Shown piece after piece: positions 35,305 through 44,430 of a stretch of DNA of 64,000 nucleotides. The translations under genes were made by a program, and so were the position numbers. Position 1 is the first letter of the stretch, and every line of letters begins with the position of its first letter. The notes below the pieces were generated by a model that was given only the letters and a program-made list of their open reading frames with translations, made no database searches and was not told where the DNA came from. This stretch comes from Microvirga mediterraneensis (GTDB taxonomy: Bacteria; Pseudomonadota; Alphaproteobacteria; Rhizobiales; Beijerinckiaceae), in NCBI RefSeq assembly GCF_013520865.1, contig NZ_JACDXJ010000003.1:124001-188000 (forward strand), given 5' to 3'.

Positions 35305-36711
35305 CTTGGTCCTCGGCTGGAAAGCAAAAGCCAAGATTACCGTAGGTTGCGGACTGCCCGCGGACAGCACCTCTTCCCGGTCTCGGAGACTGATCACGAT
35401 CGCTGGAACGAGTGATCACGGCCCTCTGGAAACCATGATCACGATGCCCTGGAACGGATGATCACGATCATCTGGAATCCGTGATCACGATCGTCTGGAA
35501 CGCGCAGGCTACTCGCGCTTCTGCGACCTGATGCGCGAGTTTGAGCGCCGCCTGTCGCCGACCATGCGCCAGAACCACGTGGCCGGCGACAAGGTCTTCG
35601 TCGACTACTCGGGCAAGAAGCTTCCCATCGTCGATCCTGCCACCGGCGAGGTGCGCCATGCCGAGATCTTCGTCGCGGTGCTCGGCGCCTCCAACCTGAC
35701 CTATGCCGAAGCCACCTGGACCCAAACCCTGCCGGATTGGATCGAGGCGCATGTGCGGATGTTCCGCTTCTTTGGCGGCGTGCCAAGGCTCGTCGTGCCG
35801 GACAACCTCAAGAGTGGTGTGCACAAGGCTGCCTTCTACGATCCCGAGCTTAATCGCAGCTACGGCAAGCTCGCGGCCCATTACGACGTTGGCATCCTGC
35901 CCACCCGCAGCCGCAAGCCTCGGGACAAGAGCAAGGTGGAGGTGGGCGTGCGCTTTGCCCAGTTCTACATTCTCGGGCGTCTGCGCAACCGCACCTTCTT
36001 CTCGCTCGCCGAGGCCAATGCTGCCATCGCGGGAGTGGTCGAGCGCATGAACGCTGCGCCCCTGCGCCGCCTCGGCATCAGCCGCCGCGAACTCTTCGAG
36101 ACAGTGGAGAGACCAACCCTCGCGGCCCTGCCGGCAGAAGACTACGTGTTCGCGCAATGGCAGTTCGCCCGCGTTGGGCTCGACTATCACATCGAGGTGG
36201 AAGGCTTCTTCTATTCCGTGCCTTTCGGCCTCATCGGCGAGCAGGTTGACGTGCGCCTGACGCAGCGGACCCTCGAGGCCTTCCACAAGGGCGAGCGGGT
36301 GGCCGCCCACAGCCGCCGCTATGGTGGACAGGCGCATGGCACCAAGCCCGAGCACATGCCGGCCTCGCATCGGCATTATGCCTCCTGGTCGCCGGAGCGC
36401 TTCCGCTCCTGGGCCGCTTCGTTCGGCCCCAACACCGAGATGCTGATTGGTGCCATCCTGGCCTCCCGCCGCCATCCCGAGCAGGGATATCGCACCTGCA
36501 TCGGCGTGCTGCGCCACATGCGCGGTCTTTCCAAGGAGCGGGTCGAGGCGGCATCGGCCAAAGCCCTGGCGATCAGGGCCTTCTCCTACAAGGGCGTCGT
36601 CTCTCTGCTCGATGCCCGTGCGAGCCCCGAGCCTGCTTCCCCCGAGCGTCCTGCCATCACCCACCGCAACATCCGCGGACCGGGCTACTTCCACTAAAGG
36701 AGACGACGAGC

Positions 36712-37455
36712 ATGTTGACCCATCCCACTCTCGAGTTGCTGCACGAGCTCGGCCTGCATGGCATGGCCAAGGGCTTCAAGGCCCTTGGCGACAATCCTGA
36801 GGCACCGGCGCTGAGCCATGCCGAATGGCTCGGCCTGATCCTGGATCACGAAGTGACGCTGCGGCAGCAGAAGCGCTTCGAGACCCGCGCCCGCGCCGCC
36901 CGGCTGCGCCATCCCGCCAGCGTGGAGGATGTCGACTTCCGGGCCCCGCGCTCGCTCGACCGGGCGTTGTTCCTCAAGCTGTCGTCGTGCGACTGGATCC
37001 GCGAGCGGCGCAACCTGCTGATCACCGGCCCGTGCGGCGTGGGCAAGAGCTGGCTCGCCTGCGCACTTGGGCACAAGGCGTGCCGCGAGGATCTGTCGGT
37101 GCTCTACCATCGGGTGCCGCGGCTGTTTGCGGCTCTCGCCCTGGCGCGCACGGAAGGCCGCTATGCCCGTCTGCTGCGGACGCTGGCGCGGGCGAAGCTG
37201 CTGGTTCTGGACGACTGGGGCCCGGAGCCGCTCACCCCTGAACAGCAGCGGGATCTGATGGAGATCGTGGAGGACCGGTACGATTCCGGCTCGCTGCTGA
37301 TCACCAGCCAGGTGCCGGTGGAGACGTGGTACGAGATGATCGGCATTCCGACGCTGGCGGATGCCATTCTCGACCGGGTTGTCCACAACGCCTATCGCCT
37401 GAGTTTGACGGGCGAGAGCCTGCGCAAGACCCGCACGCTCGACGGGACGGCTTGA
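36712..37455 (+). CDS. istB: IstB ATPase of the outer IS21
   Basis: A 247-aa DnaC-like AAA+ helper of IS21 transposition. Walker A is GPCGVGKSW and Walker B is LLVLDDWGPEPL, with HPTLELLHELGLHGMAKGFK at the N-terminus. It starts 14 bases after the istA stop with GGAGACGACGAGC upstream. It is intact, although its partner istA is broken. Confidence 0.92.
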   Translation: MLTHPTLELLHELGLHGMAKGFKALGDNPEAPALSHAEWLGLILDHEVTLRQQKRFETRARAARLRHPASVEDVDFRAPRSLDRALFLKLSSCDWIRERRNLLITGPCGVGKSWLACALGHKACREDLSVLYHRVPRLFAALALARTEGRYARLLRTLARAKLLVLDDWGPEPLTPEQQRDLMEIVEDRYDSGSLLITSQVPVETWYEMIGIPTLADAILDRVVHNAYRLSLTGESLRKTRTLDGTA

Positions 37456-38042
37456 CCTTCGCGGGAGTGTCACTCACGCTGCAACACAAGGACCCAGGGA
37501 CCATCTTCAGGTGGCCGACTTCAGATCGGAAACATGGCCGGCTTGAAATCGGAATGCATGGCCGACATCACGTCGGAACAACTGGCCGACTTCGTCGGAA
37601 TCCGCACCCTCGCACCTCTCTTCGTCATTTGGTTTGGTTTGGGCATCACATCCAAACTCATCCTTATTGTATCGCTCGTCTTCTTCCCAGTTCTAATTGC
37701 GACGCTCGTCGGCGTCCGCTCAGTCGATAAACGACTCCATGACCTCGCACAGGTGCTCCATCTCAGTCTATGGCAGCGCTTTCGCCGGATTGAGTTTCCG
37801 TCAGCTCTTCCGGAGATCTTTATTGGTCTTCGCGTAGGTGCCGTCCAAGCTGTAGTCGGTGCTATTCTTGCTGAATGGATGGCTGGTAAGCAGGGGCTAG
37901 GCTACCTGATGACGTTTGCAACGGCCACCTACAAGACGCCACTGCTGTTCGGAGCAGTCATCATAACGGCTCTCTTGGGTATTGCCGTCTACCAACTCAT
38001 TGAACTCCTTGAACGTCGCCTCCTATCTTGGCGAGATCAGTC

Positions 38043-38837
38043 ATGATCAACACAGCATCACGTTCAGCTGCCTTCCCCTGGCTTGGAGGACGCCCCACTC
38101 ATCTGCCTTGTGAGGCAGCTGACGTGATGCCATCAGTTCTCCTTCCAGGAGATCCGGACCGTGTCTCGAAGGCGGCAAGTGTTCTGGACCAAGTGACGGA
38201 GATTGGACGCCGGCGGGAGTTCCAAATGGCCCGCGGCAAGTGGAACGCCACACCGATCACGGTTTGCTCAACCGGAATTGGCGGGCCCTCAACCGAGATC
38301 GCAGTCGTGGAACTTGTTAACCTGGGCATGAAGAGAGCGATCCGGGTCGGCGGCATGGGAGCGATTGATTCAACCATGCCTCTCGGCTCGTTTTTGATTG
38401 TGGACACGGCCCTTCGCAATACAGGAACAGCGCGCGTCTATGATCCTTCGGGGGAGCCTATTCCCGCGTCACCAGAGGTTGTAGAGGCGCTCGAGTATGC
38501 AGCGAAGACACTCAAGCTGCCGTTCCGCCGGGGCGCGGTTTACACCACGGATTCTTACTATTGGGGGCAAGAACGTCTGGCCCAACCGGGCGCCGACCCA
38601 CGGGGGCTTCCAACCGCTGGATTGATGCGACAACTTACCGAAAAAGGCGCTGTCGGTATGGACATGGAATGTGAAGCGCTCTTCGCAGTCGGCCGGGCTC
38701 TTGGAAGCCAAGTTGGTGCCGTCTTGGCGGTGCATGGCAACCGCGCAACAGATCAATGGCTAGAAGACTACGAAGAAACTCAGCACAATCTCATTCGTCT
38801 TGCGGCAACAGCAGTTTCAATTCTCGACGCGAAGTAG
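38043..38837 (+). CDS. Nucleoside phosphorylase (uridine phosphorylase-like)
   Basis: A 264-aa cytoplasmic enzyme of the PNP/UDP phosphorylase superfamily, which splits nucleosides with phosphate to base and ribose-1-phosphate. Visible motifs are VLLPGDPDRVSKAA (phosphate-binding start), CSTGIGGPSTEIAVVELVN, KRAIRVGGMGAIDSTM and the substrate region KGAVGMDMECEALFAVG with the conserved Met-Glu pair. The start overlaps the permease stop as ATGA, so it belongs to the importer operon. The context suggests that the importer brings in a nucleoside or related compound which this enzyme cleaves. The exact base preference cannot be read from sequence alone. Confidence 0.88.
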   Translation: MINTASRSAAFPWLGGRPTHLPCEAADVMPSVLLPGDPDRVSKAASVLDQVTEIGRRREFQMARGKWNATPITVCSTGIGGPSTEIAVVELVNLGMKRAIRVGGMGAIDSTMPLGSFLIVDTALRNTGTARVYDPSGEPIPASPEVVEALEYAAKTLKLPFRRGAVYTTDSYYWGQERLAQPGADPRGLPTAGLMRQLTEKGAVGMDMECEALFAVGRALGSQVGAVLAVHGNRATDQWLEDYEETQHNLIRLAATAVSILDAK

Positions 38838-38861
38838 GGCGTCTAATTTGGGAGGTCTCCG

Positions 38862-39863
38862 ATGAAGCGTAGAACATTTATCGCAAGCGGCGCGGTTGCG
38901 GCGGCTGCTGGCTTCTTTCCACGTATCGCAGGTGCTCAAAGCACTGAGGCGGTGACCCTGCAAATCGATGGAGCCGCCGTTCCATTTTATGCGCCAATCT
39001 ATGTAGCCCAGGAAAAGGGCCTATTCGCGAAGAACGGCCTCGAGGTCCGCATCGTCTACGCTGCCGCCGCCGATATTATGCGCAATGTGGCAGCTGGGAA
39101 TGTTCAATTTGGCTTCCCAAATGGCGATTCTGTCATTGCTGCGAAGGCAAATGGACTTCCCGCCAAGGTGGTTCATACCACTTATCAGCGCGGTATTGGA
39201 GCAACCCTTTTCAAAACCTCCAAGAGCATCAAGACTTTCGCTGATCTGAAAGGGAAGACGGTCGCGGTCACAAGTCTCGGAAGCCCAAACTACCTTCAAC
39301 TTCAAGTAGGGCTGAAACAAGCAGGCCTGAAGCTGGACGATGTTAATGTTGAGGTGATCGCCACCGGGGCGATTGTCCAAGCTCTGCAAGCCGACAAGGT
39401 AGACGCCATAGTTTTCTCAGAACTGCGCCGCTACAACCTTGAAGCGGAAGGTGTGCAGGTTGGCATGATTTCGTCAAACGACTTCCTGCCATCGTTCGGC
39501 AACGTCGTTGTGACCGGCGATCGGTATCTTCAAAGTAATCCAAAGGCGGTGAGCGGTTTCAACACCGCCTTCAGCGAAGCAATCCAGTGGGTGATTGATG
39601 GTCATGTCGATGAAGCGCTCGCTATCGCAATCGATAAGCATGCCCAGACATGGAAGGGGCAGGAAGCTCTTCTGAAGAGAGCATTCACAGAGTCATTCAT
39701 CCCGTCGATCTGGCAGAGCTCATTGACGAAGCAGAAGGGCCTTGGCGCGGCTGATCTCACAGCCTGGCAGAAGAACATCGATATCCTGGCCGAATACAAG
39801 GTCATCGAGAAAGGCTTCAAGGCCGAAGATCTCGTGATCCAACCCAGCGATATTAAAGCCTAA
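38862..39863 (+). CDS. ABC transporter substrate-binding protein (NMT1/THI5-like)
   Basis: A 333-aa periplasmic protein. The start MKRRTFIASGAVAAAAGFFP has a signal peptide with cleavage near AGAQS, and the paired Arg suggests possible Tat export. The mature part follows the NMT1/THI5 pattern: AAVPFYAPIYVAQEKGLFAK, then GLEVRIVYAAAADIMRNVAA and LKGKTVAVTSLGSPNYLQLQ. Relatives bind pyrimidine precursors, riboflavin, sulfonates or nitrate. With a nucleoside phosphorylase next to it, a nucleoside or pyrimidine-like ligand is the best inference. A 9-bp stem follows the stop codon. Confidence 0.88.
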   Translation: MKRRTFIASGAVAAAAGFFPRIAGAQSTEAVTLQIDGAAVPFYAPIYVAQEKGLFAKNGLEVRIVYAAAADIMRNVAAGNVQFGFPNGDSVIAAKANGLPAKVVHTTYQRGIGATLFKTSKSIKTFADLKGKTVAVTSLGSPNYLQLQVGLKQAGLKLDDVNVEVIATGAIVQALQADKVDAIVFSELRRYNLEAEGVQVGMISSNDFLPSFGNVVVTGDRYLQSNPKAVSGFNTAFSEAIQWVIDGHVDEALAIAIDKHAQTWKGQEALLKRAFTESFIPSIWQSSLTKQKGLGAADLTAWQKNIDILAEYKVIEKGFKAEDLVIQPSDIKA

Positions 39864-39870
39864 TGTTTTG

Positions 39871-39892
39871 GCCTCCGCCTGCCGGCGGAGGC
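39871..39892 (+). repeat. Stem-loop after the binding-protein gene
   Basis: GCCTCCGCC and GGCGGAGGC form a perfect 9-bp stem with a TGCC loop. No T-run follows, so it more likely protects the upstream mRNA and lowers permease expression than terminates. The same layout appears after the peptide-binding gene at 44317. Confidence 0.65.
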
Positions 39893-39912
39893 TATCTCAC
39901 CGACGGGCAGCA

Positions 39913-40689
39913 ATGACCATAACCAACATACTGATCGCCTCACGCACTCTGACTATAGCTATAGTAATTTGGTGGGCCTTCGTCCTTGTGGCGAATGTGC
40001 CGGCCTATTTGCTCCCCGCGCCAGATGCTATTGCGTCACGCTTCGTTTTCCTTGCGCAAACTGCGGAGCTTACGAAGCACATCCGGGTGACTCTAGTTGA
40101 GATTGGCGCTGGATTTGTTCTCGGAGGCCTTCTTGGCGTTGTTTTTGGATGGTTGTTTGTGCGGCTACCACTTCTCGGCCGCCTCTTGTCTCCCTTAATT
40201 CTACTCCTGCAGACAGCGCCCAAGATCGCGATTGCGCCCTTGCTTCTTCTGTGGCTCGGACTGGATATGGGGCCAAAAATAACCCTTATCGCGATTGTGA
40301 CATTCTTCCCCGTGATGGCTGGTGCCGCTGCGGGATTTGCGGCTGTCGAAAAGCCTTTCCAAGATCTTGGCACGCTTCTTCATTTAAGCGCTTGGCAGCG
40401 CTTCCGACGGCTTGAGCTCCCCTTTTCATTGCCGCCTATCCTCGCTGGCTTAAGGATTGCTTCAACCCAGGCGGTCACTGCGGCCGTCATTGGTGAACTT
40501 ATGGGAGCGACTTACGGCCTCGGTTACCTCCTCAGCTTAGGACAAGAGAACGGCGATGCTAGCGTGGTCATTGTCGCAGTTCTCATCCTGTCTGCAATCG
40601 GCTGGGGTTTCCATGAATTGATCCGGCTTTGCGAAAGGCACATGCTAAGCTGGCACGCCAGTCAATTATCTCTAGACGCATCAGTGTAA
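39913..40689 (+). CDS. NitT/TauT-type ABC transporter permease (intact second permease)
   Basis: A 258-aa inner-membrane protein from the ATG at 39913. It has about six hydrophobic segments, with the conserved LLQTAPKIAIAPLLLLWLGL and the EAA-type region LGTLLHLSAWQRFRRLELPF. It is clearly related to the interrupted permease upstream, and the two may form a heterodimer. It is the last gene of the importer operon. If the two permeases must pair, the IS21 insertion inactivates the system. Confidence 0.9.
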   Translation: MTITNILIASRTLTIAIVIWWAFVLVANVPAYLLPAPDAIASRFVFLAQTAELTKHIRVTLVEIGAGFVLGGLLGVVFGWLFVRLPLLGRLLSPLILLLQTAPKIAIAPLLLLWLGLDMGPKITLIAIVTFFPVMAGAAAGFAAVEKPFQDLGTLLHLSAWQRFRRLELPFSLPPILAGLRIASTQAVTAAVIGELMGATYGLGYLLSLGQENGDASVVIVAVLILSAIGWGFHELIRLCERHMLSWHASQLSLDASV

Positions 40690-40893
40690 GGTATTGACGG
40701 TAGAGGCTTAGCACTGAGTTCGCCGGTAATAACCCGCAGCGCTCAGATGATACCACATCACAAACATGAAAAGCCGATCTCTGTGCAAGTGAGCTGCGCC
40801 CTCTCACCCTCAATCGTGTGAGAATGGGATGAAAGAGCGCCATGCACGAACCTGTTATCAAGGCTCTTTAGGAGAGGATCGTCTCGAGATTCC

Positions 40894-41919
40894 TCAACTC
40901 CAAACGTCACGTAGGACGCGGAGCCAATTCCCAGATAAGAGCTTGTCCACGTCTCCCGCTGAGTAACCGCGTCGACGTAGCCCGTCTATAACGCGTGGCG
41001 TGTGGGCAATGGAGGAGAAGTCAACGTTCAGGCGAGTGTCCCACTCATACCAAGGGCCGAGGATACCTGTGATGTTTGGATACAGACCACGCGGGCCAAA
41101 TGACTTCTCCCACTTGTCGCGATTTGGCGGGAAGCCTTCGGCAATATCACTTGCAAACCCCACATGCTCGATGCCAGCGATCCCCACCATGTAGTCTACA
41201 TGGTCAAGGTAGTCATCCAGAGTTGGGCGAGTCTCGTGCTTGACCGCTGGCGACCATAGAACAGCGCCAATAAGTCCACCGTTGTTAGCAATCCCACGGA
41301 GAAGTTCGTCGGGCTTGTTACGAGGACTTGGGCACACTGCGAAAGCGTTCGCATGGCTGAAGACCACAGGCTCTTTTGCCTCCGCGAGGTAGTCAGCACT
41401 CGTCCGGTGCCCACAGTGTGAGAGGTCTATAAGAAGGCGGTTCTTATGCATCTCAGCCACCCAGGCACGACCGGCCTCTGTGATCCCTTTATCTGCATCG
41501 CCCATGTCAGGCGCACCATGGCCAAAGGAGCAGGGTTCATTATAAGTTGGTTGCAGGATCCGCATTCCGAGACGTTTAAACGTCGCGAGGAGGGACACAT
41601 CACTTTCAACCATCAATGAGTTCTGGGCGCCAATGATAACACCGAGCTTTCCTTGCTGATGTGCGAGCTCAATGTCATCGACTGTTCGAACAATCAGCGC
41701 AATGTCGTCCATAGCCTCGATCGCGCAGAGATTTGCCTCGAGCTCCTTAAGACTCTTAGGCAGGTCAGACCATGGCTCAACGGCTGTTAAGTTGATCGCT
41801 GAAATGCCACCCTGCAAAGTGCGTTCGAACTGATCTCGAGTTACCGCTGCGCAGTTTAAGCCATCTATTACTAAGGGACGGGTTTCCTGTGCAGGCAAGG
41901 TGGCGACCTGTGAAGACAT
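40894..41919 (-). CDS. M19 (renal dipeptidase-like) protein A with altered metal site
   Basis: A 341-aa protein; AGGAGG six bases before the ATG at 41919 fixes the start. The overall fold follows membrane dipeptidase: IDLSHCGHRTSA with His168, VVFSHANAFAV with His189, HVGFASDIAEG and the C-terminal GNWLRVLRDVW. However, the N-terminal DGHND motif is DGLNC (Leu21 and Cys23 replace His and Asp), and the bridging Glu in the GxEGG position is Gln99 (GAQNS). Three of the five zinc ligands are therefore missing. The gene lies 62 bases downstream of the XRE-cupin regulator. Protein B at 46355 has the same changes. The reaction cannot be assumed to be dipeptide hydrolysis. Confidence 0.85.
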   Translation of the reverse strand: MSSQVATLPAQETRPLVIDGLNCAAVTRDQFERTLQGGISAINLTAVEPWSDLPKSLKELEANLCAIEAMDDIALIVRTVDDIELAHQQGKLGVIIGAQNSLMVESDVSLLATFKRLGMRILQPTYNEPCSFGHGAPDMGDADKGITEAGRAWVAEMHKNRLLIDLSHCGHRTSADYLAEAKEPVVFSHANAFAVCPSPRNKPDELLRGIANNGGLIGAVLWSPAVKHETRPTLDDYLDHVDYMVGIAGIEHVGFASDIAEGFPPNRDKWEKSFGPRGLYPNITGILGPWYEWDTRLNVDFSSIAHTPRVIDGLRRRGYSAGDVDKLLSGNWLRVLRDVWS

Positions 41920-41981
41920 CGTTTCCTCCTTCATGAAGCAGTATTGGATAAGCCGAATCAATCGCTCCTAAACGGAATCAG

Positions 41982-42623
41982 TTAGCTTGGCAGGTCTCGG
42001 TAATTGACCCAAAGAATTCGAGCCGGCCGTGAGCCAGCATTCACAAAGCGATGTGGCCTGCTACTTGCAAAGCGAAATGTGTCTCCCTCTCCAAGAACGT
42101 GGCGCCGCCCGTCAACGATAAGCTCCATTCCACCTTCCAGAACTAAGCCAGCTTCTTCGCCTTCGTGAACGTAGGCGACATCACCAGAGCTTCCGCCTGG
42201 TTCCAGCGAAATGAGATAGAGGTCTAGGCGAGGCGTTTGGTCGAAGGGGGTGATCCAACGCTTTTCTGCCCCGGTGCTACGCATATCTAAGCTTTTGTGC
42301 TCTGAAGGACGCGCGACGATCCTGTGATGACTATCAGATTCATCATCGGCAGGGCCGAACAGCTCGCCGATGCCAACCTCGAGCGCATCCGCCAGACGTG
42401 CAAGCGTGCGCACCGATGCAGACGACAAGCCTCTTTCGATTTGGCTAACGAAACTGACTGATAATCCCGTCTCGGCAGACAGTTCTTTCAGCGACTTACC
42501 TCGTGCCTTCCGCAGATGGCGGATACGTCCGCCGAGCGCGAGGTCTGCCGGCTCGCTAATGGCGGCTGCTAACCCTGTATTTGCTGCTCCAGACAAATCC
42601 CACTCCCCACCATGGCCGGGCAC
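41982..42623 (-). CDS. XRE-family regulator with C-terminal cupin
   Basis: A 213-aa protein with a GTG start at 42623. The HTH at residues 31-86 is GGRIRHLRKARGKSLKELSA followed by ETGLSVSFVSQIERGLSSAS. The cupin_2 domain near the C-terminus has AYVHEGEEAGLVLEGGMELI, then GEGDTFRFASSRPHRFVN, with His and Glu residues at ligand positions. Such proteins sense a small molecule through the cupin and control nearby catabolic operons. It is divergent from the peptide importer operon and precedes M19 protein A on the same strand, so it probably controls both directions. Confidence 0.88.
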   Translation of the reverse strand: MPGHGGEWDLSGAANTGLAAAISEPADLALGGRIRHLRKARGKSLKELSAETGLSVSFVSQIERGLSSASVRTLARLADALEVGIGELFGPADDESDSHHRIVARPSEHKSLDMRSTGAEKRWITPFDQTPRLDLYLISLEPGGSSGDVAYVHEGEEAGLVLEGGMELIVDGRRHVLGEGDTFRFASSRPHRFVNAGSRPARILWVNYRDLPS

Positions 42624-42742
42624 CCAAAGAGTAGAGTGAAAATTTTGTTTGTAAATTCACAATGAGTGCGTATCATCGAAAAAATTATAAAGTTCCGCTC
42701 TGAGGGTCGTAGATAAATTCAATCATCTGAGGGAGAATATCG
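42624..42742. promoter_or_regulatory. Divergent promoter region of the peptide-import cluster
   Basis: These 119 bases separate the XRE-cupin gene from the binding-protein gene. They are AT-rich and contain TTGTTTGTAAATTCACAA at about 42645-42662, with TTGT and ACAA half-sites in inverted orientation, a possible operator. No firm -35/-10 pair is assigned. Confidence 0.35.
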
Positions 42743-44290
42743 ATGCAGAGAGCCCGACGCTCGATCTTGACTGCCGCTGCCTTGTTAGCTGTCTCTAGCT
42801 TTGTTCCGGGAGACACGATCGGCACTCCCTCAGCCTGGGCTCAGACAGGGAAGACTCTGACCATTGCTCAAGGATTCGACCCGCAGACGCTTTGGCCCAA
42901 TGGAACTACTGCATCAGACAATCTGAACGCAGGTGGTGCAATCGTTGAGTCGCTGCTCTGGACAAATCCAGCGACGGGCAAGAATGAGGGCATGCTCGCA
43001 GAGAAGTGGGAGCAGACTTCCCCAACTTCGATGAAGTTGACCTTGCGCAGCAATGTAAAGTTCAGCAATGGTGAGCCGCTGAATGCTGATGCAGTTGTTA
43101 ATAGTTTCAAGATCTTCATGGATCCAAAACAGGCACCTGCCTATGCAAACTATGCTTCTGCTCTTGATCGAGTTGAAAAATTAGATGACATGAATGTCGT
43201 GGTGCACACTAAGCACCCATATCCTCCCTTTGAGTTGATGCTGACGCAAGTCTACATCACACCGCCCGCTTACTGGACCTCCGTTGGCCTCGAAGGATTC
43301 GGCCAGAAACCTGTCGGCACCGGTCCCTTCAAACTTTCCGAGTGGGTAAAAGACAACCGCTTGGTGATGGAGAGGAATACTGCCTATTGGGGTAAGGGAC
43401 CGACGGGGATCGACCGAGTTATATGGCGTCCCGTTCCGGATGATACTTCTCGCGTAGCCGGCTTCGTCACTGGCGAATATGACTTTGCAACAAACATTCC
43501 CATCTCTGCCATTGATGAAATCAATAGTCAGCCTGATCGAAAAGTCATAGAGACGCCAAGCTACCGAATCTTCCAGCTTATACAGTCATCGCTGGAAGAG
43601 CATGCGAGTCCTCTTTCGGATAAGCGGGTGCGCCAGGCACTTAACTACGCAGTAGACAAGAAAGCCATCATTGATAACCTTTTTGCCGGACGTGCGTTCG
43701 CGCTCAACGGGCAACTGCTTCGTAAAGAGCAGCTTGGGTTCGATCCTTCGTTGAAGGACTATCCATATGATCCCGAGAAAGCGAAGGCGCTGCTGCGAGA
43801 AGCAGGTCACCCAAATGGCTTCGAGATCACGTTCAAGTTCCCCTCCGGGCGTTACGCACAAGACCGAGAGGTTTCAGAGGCCATCGCCGGGATGCTCGCG
43901 AAAGTAGGTGTGCGCACCAAAATGAACTCTCTTGAGCCTGGTGAGTTTCTGCGCCAGCTGCGCGCTCGAGAGCTTTGGCCACTTGCTTATCTTGGGCTCG
44001 CCCCGCTTGACGACCCTGATTTCCAGCTCGCTCAGTATCGCTCGACGTGGCGCTACTCCTATATCCGGAACTCGGCCCTTGACGAGCTCATCGACGCGGG
44101 TGCCAAAGAGGTCGATCGCGAGAAACGTGCAGCGATCTACCGTAAAGCCGCGCAGCTCATGCATGATGAGGCGCCAGTCGTCTTCCTGTTTGGTGGATAC
44201 GACTTCTACGGAGTCAGCAACAAGCTTGAAGGAATCGTGCCACGAGGAGACCAACGTTTCTTCCTGCAGAACGTCACTCTCAAGCAATGA
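42743..44290 (+). CDS. Peptide-type ABC transporter substrate-binding protein (SBP_bac_5)
   Basis: A 515-aa periplasmic protein, the normal family size. A signal peptide (RRSILTAAALLAVSSFVPGD and on, cleavage near AWAQT) precedes the mature part. Family landmarks include AEKWEQTSPTSMKLTLRSNV, FSNGEPLNADAVVNSFKIF, GTGPFKLSEWVKDNRLVMER and DKRVRQALNYAVDKKAIIDN. These proteins bind di- and oligopeptides, opines, glutathione or nickel complexes. The two M19-like proteins in the same cluster suggest a modified peptide-like ligand. A stem-loop follows the stop codon at 44317. Confidence 0.92.
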   Translation: MQRARRSILTAAALLAVSSFVPGDTIGTPSAWAQTGKTLTIAQGFDPQTLWPNGTTASDNLNAGGAIVESLLWTNPATGKNEGMLAEKWEQTSPTSMKLTLRSNVKFSNGEPLNADAVVNSFKIFMDPKQAPAYANYASALDRVEKLDDMNVVVHTKHPYPPFELMLTQVYITPPAYWTSVGLEGFGQKPVGTGPFKLSEWVKDNRLVMERNTAYWGKGPTGIDRVIWRPVPDDTSRVAGFVTGEYDFATNIPISAIDEINSQPDRKVIETPSYRIFQLIQSSLEEHASPLSDKRVRQALNYAVDKKAIIDNLFAGRAFALNGQLLRKEQLGFDPSLKDYPYDPEKAKALLREAGHPNGFEITFKFPSGRYAQDREVSEAIAGMLAKVGVRTKMNSLEPGEFLRQLRARELWPLAYLGLAPLDDPDFQLAQYRSTWRYSYIRNSALDELIDAGAKEVDREKRAAIYRKAAQLMHDEAPVVFLFGGYDFYGVSNKLEGIVPRGDQRFFLQNVTLKQ

Positions 44291-44316
44291 TCGCGAACGA
44301 GTGATAAAGGAATGCG

Positions 44317-44339
44317 GCTCCGGCAGCGACTGCCGGAGC
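44317..44339 (+). repeat. Stem-loop after the peptide-binding gene
   Basis: GCTCCGGCAG and CTGCCGGAGC form a perfect 10-bp stem with a CGA loop, followed by AGCCTTT. It is more likely an mRNA-stabilising or partial-attenuation structure than a full terminator, because the operon continues. Confidence 0.65.
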
Positions 44340-44430
44340 AGCCTTTCTGGAGTGTCGCACCAATAAAGCGGCGGGCTCTGCTCTGGCGTTAGCGATCTCA
44401 ACGGACTGGAAGTCAAAGGACTGATTTTTC

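Larger units (their letters stand above)
32868..35506 (-). mobile_element. Inner IS21-family element nested in the outer one
   Basis: Ends are TGCGTATTCCAG on the left and CTGGAACGCGCA on the right, an inverted pair with two mismatches, flanked by GGCTACT at 32861-32867 and 35507-35513. The element is 2639 bp. Repeated GATCACGATC-type sequences occur inside both ends (for example 35394-35490), which are likely transposase sites. It is a different IS21 type from the outer one and faces the other way. Confidence 0.93.
32516..36697 (+). pseudogene. istA: istA of the outer IS21, interrupted by the inner IS21
   Basis: The first 352 bases (32516-32867) encode MPAKRRLTMRAIRHILRLHA through EGYGY. 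The rest (35514-36697) resumes at SRFCDLMREFERRLSPTM. Together they make 1536 bases, an exact frame of 511 aa, the normal IstA size. The HTH at the N-terminus, the rve core (Asp in KVFVDYSGKKL, Asp in RLVVPDNLKSGV, Glu in KSKVEVGVRF) and the C-terminus (ITHRNIRGPGYFH) are all present once joined. The interruption left the 7-bp duplication GGCTACT. Confidence 0.9.
32316..37606 (+). mobile_element. Outer IS21-family element
   Basis: Ends are TGCAGATTCCGA on the left and TCGGAATCCGCA on the right, an inverted pair with one mismatch, flanked by CCCTCGC at 32309-32315 and 37607-37613. Several sub-terminal repeats of a GGCCG-N-TCGGAAT type lie inside both ends, as expected for IstA binding sites. 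Without the inner element and its duplication it would be 2645 bp. It carries a disrupted istA and an intact istB. Confidence 0.92.
31993..38046 (+). pseudogene. NitT/TauT-type permease split by nested IS21 elements
   Basis: The 5' part (31993-32315) encodes MKGFWRVLETTFAIAAIVVA through FLQTAPKIAL. The 3' part (37614-38046) resumes at PLFVIWFGLGITSKLILIVS and ends LLERRLLSWRDQS. The two pieces, 323 and 433 bases, join to 756 bases, an exact frame of 251 aa with about six membrane segments and the EAA-type loop. The insertion left the 7-bp duplication CCCTCGC on both sides. The original gene overlapped the ATPase stop upstream and the phosphorylase start downstream. The second permease gene at 39913 is intact, so transport might survive if that protein can act alone. 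Confidence 0.92.
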
